From contig JASLAX010000157.1 of assembly GCA_030146875.1 (NCBI GenBank), positions 1-27,009 of the forward strand: a stretch of DNA of 27,009 bases, given 5' to 3'. This stretch comes from Longimicrobiaceae bacterium (GTDB lineage Bacteria > Gemmatimonadota > Gemmatimonadetes > Longimicrobiales > Longimicrobiaceae). Within the stretch, counting starts at the first letter, position 1; each line of letters begins with the position of its first letter. Shown here in pieces: positions 24,519 through 27,009 of this stretch. Below the pieces are notes generated by a model, which did not search any database, was not told the origin of the DNA, and saw only the letters and a program-made list of their open reading frames with translations. The position numbers and the translations under genes are program-made.

Positions 24519-24617
24519 CGCAGCCCCGGCGGCGGGCGGTTGAACAGACGGCACCCCGTTCCTTCGGCACAGGCGCCAACCCCAGCGACCACGCTGGACG
24601 GAGAAAAGGATAGAGAG

Positions 24618-26315
<1,698 letters not shown>

Positions 26316-26396
26316 AGTGCGAAAGTGCGGAAGTGCGAAAGTGCGAGAGTAACCGCGCACTCTCGCACTCTCGCACTCTCGCGCTCTCGCACTCGA
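26316..26396 (+). repeat. 8-nt tandem/inverted repeat array between atpA and atpG
   Basis: Four units of AGTGCGRR type (26316-26347) followed by AGT, an 8-nt spacer (26351-26358), then five units of GCACTCTC type (26357-26396). The two halves are complementary: a perfect 10-bp core (26341-26350 with 26359-26368) extends outwards as an imperfect stem. It starts immediately after the atpA stop and ends about 12 bp before the atpG ATG. No ORF of its own. Confidence 0.9.
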
Positions 26397-26407
26397 CCTA
26401 GACGAAA

Positions 26408-27009
26408 ATGGCCAAGGCCAGAGAACTGAAGGGCCGGATCCGCTCGGTCCAGAACACGCGCAAGATCACGAGGACGATGGAGATGGTTTCCACGTCCAAG
26501 CTGAAGCGCGCGCAGGACCGCGTCGAGGCGGCGCGGCCCTACGCCGAGCGGCTGGCGGGGGTCATCGGCCGGCTGCTGACGCCGGAGCTGGCCGCCCGCT
26601 ACCCCCTGCTGCGCCAGCCCGAGCGGGTGCGGCGCGCCGCCGTGCTGCTGCTGACCAGCAACCGCGGCCTGGCGGGCGCCTTCAACGCCAACCTGATCCG
26701 CGAAACCCGCGGGCTGCTGGCGCGACTCCGCTCCGAGGGCGCCGAGGTGGAGCTTCACGCCGCGGGCAAGAAGGGCATCGGCTTCTTCCGCTACCAGGGC
26801 GAAACCCTGCGCACGGCGGCCGCCGACATCAGCGACCGCCCGGGCGCGGCCGACGCGCAGCGGCTGGTGGACGGGCTGATGGAGCAGTTCATCGCCGGCG
26901 AGCTGGACGCGGTGTACGTGGTGTACGCCAAGTTCAACTCGGCGCTCAGCACGCCGCCCACCACCATGCAGCTCCTGCCGGTGGCGCCGCCCGAGGGCGG
27001 GCAGGGCGG
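26408..27009 (+). CDS. atpG: ATP synthase F1 subunit gamma (C-terminus cut by window edge)
   Basis: Central-shaft subunit of F1; 200 residues are present of the usual ~285-300. The N-terminal helix MAKARELKGRIRSVQNTRKITRTMEMVS, followed by TSKLKRAQDR, is diagnostic, as are LLLTSNRGLAGAFNANLIR and YVVYAKFNSALSTPP. The start is the ATG at 26408; Shine-Dalgarno is poor (GACGAAA), so its translation may depend on the repeat-hairpin upstream or on coupling. The conserved C-terminal helix, and atpD/atpC if present, lie beyond the window. Confidence 0.96.
   Translation, partial: MAKARELKGRIRSVQNTRKITRTMEMVSTSKLKRAQDRVEAARPYAERLAGVIGRLLTPELAARYPLLRQPERVRRAAVLLLTSNRGLAGAFNANLIRETRGLLARLRSEGAEVELHAAGKKGIGFFRYQGETLRTAAADISDRPGAADAQRLVDGLMEQFIAGELDAVYVVYAKFNSALSTPPTTMQLLPVAPPEGGQG

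Noticed and set aside
26316..26396. CRISPR array
   Set aside because: Units are 8 nt and directly adjacent with no unique spacers, and the two halves are inverted; it is a simple repeat with hairpin potential.

Overview
The window is chromosomal DNA of very high GC content (I estimate about 70% by eye) with tightly packed housekeeping operons on both strands. There are no transposases, integrases, phage genes or CRISPR arrays. Many exported proteins have signal peptides ending in AAQ or a short lipobox, and promoters resemble TTGAC-N17/18-TATCTT or TATATT. Together with the gene content this fits a Gemmatimonadota-like bacterium (Longimicrobium type), but the assignment is inference, not read from a marker gene.

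Layout. 1-3096 (minus): a tRNA-Leu(UAG) followed by tig-clpP-clpX, the classical protein-folding and ATP-dependent proteolysis operon; clpX runs off the left edge. 3175-6818 (minus): a Do/HtrA-type periplasmic protease and dnaK. 7045-7893 (plus): purine nucleoside phosphorylase, divergent from dnaK. 8242-11887 (plus): a signalling-like operon made of a CHASE2-adenylate cyclase broken by two homopolymer indels, a signal-peptide-like extracytoplasmic module continuing in frame, and an M48 metalloprotease overlapping by ATGA. 12024-12602 (plus): a DinB-like protein. 12607-15128 (minus): two tandem M48 lipoproteins followed by thiD. 15203-16749 (plus): a SpoU/TrmH RNA methyltransferase and a prepilin peptidase. 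16956-20957 (minus): a tightly overlapping operon of BsuPI-domain lipoprotein, CorC-like CBS protein, threonine dehydratase, gamma-carbonic-anhydrase-like protein and thiO. 21173-27009 (plus): the ATP synthase operon atpZ-atpI-atpB-atpE-atpF-atpH-atpA-atpG, with atpG cut by the right edge.

Themes. Protein quality control is heavily represented: trigger factor, ClpXP, DnaK, an HtrA protease and three M48 metallopeptidases. Two thiamine genes (thiD, thiO) lie in separate operons. Long, perfect GC-rich hairpins without a U-tract sit at many gene ends and inside operons. An 8-nt repeat array that can fold on itself lies between atpA and atpG.

The part most worth a second look is 8242-11887. It holds a membrane-sensor cyclase with a G10 tract, an in-frame extracytoplasmic module of unknown family preceded by a perfect internal Shine-Dalgarno, and a secreted protease. 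Whether the frameshifts are sequencing errors, phase variation or decay decides how it should be read. I see nothing that can be called a demonstrated new system.
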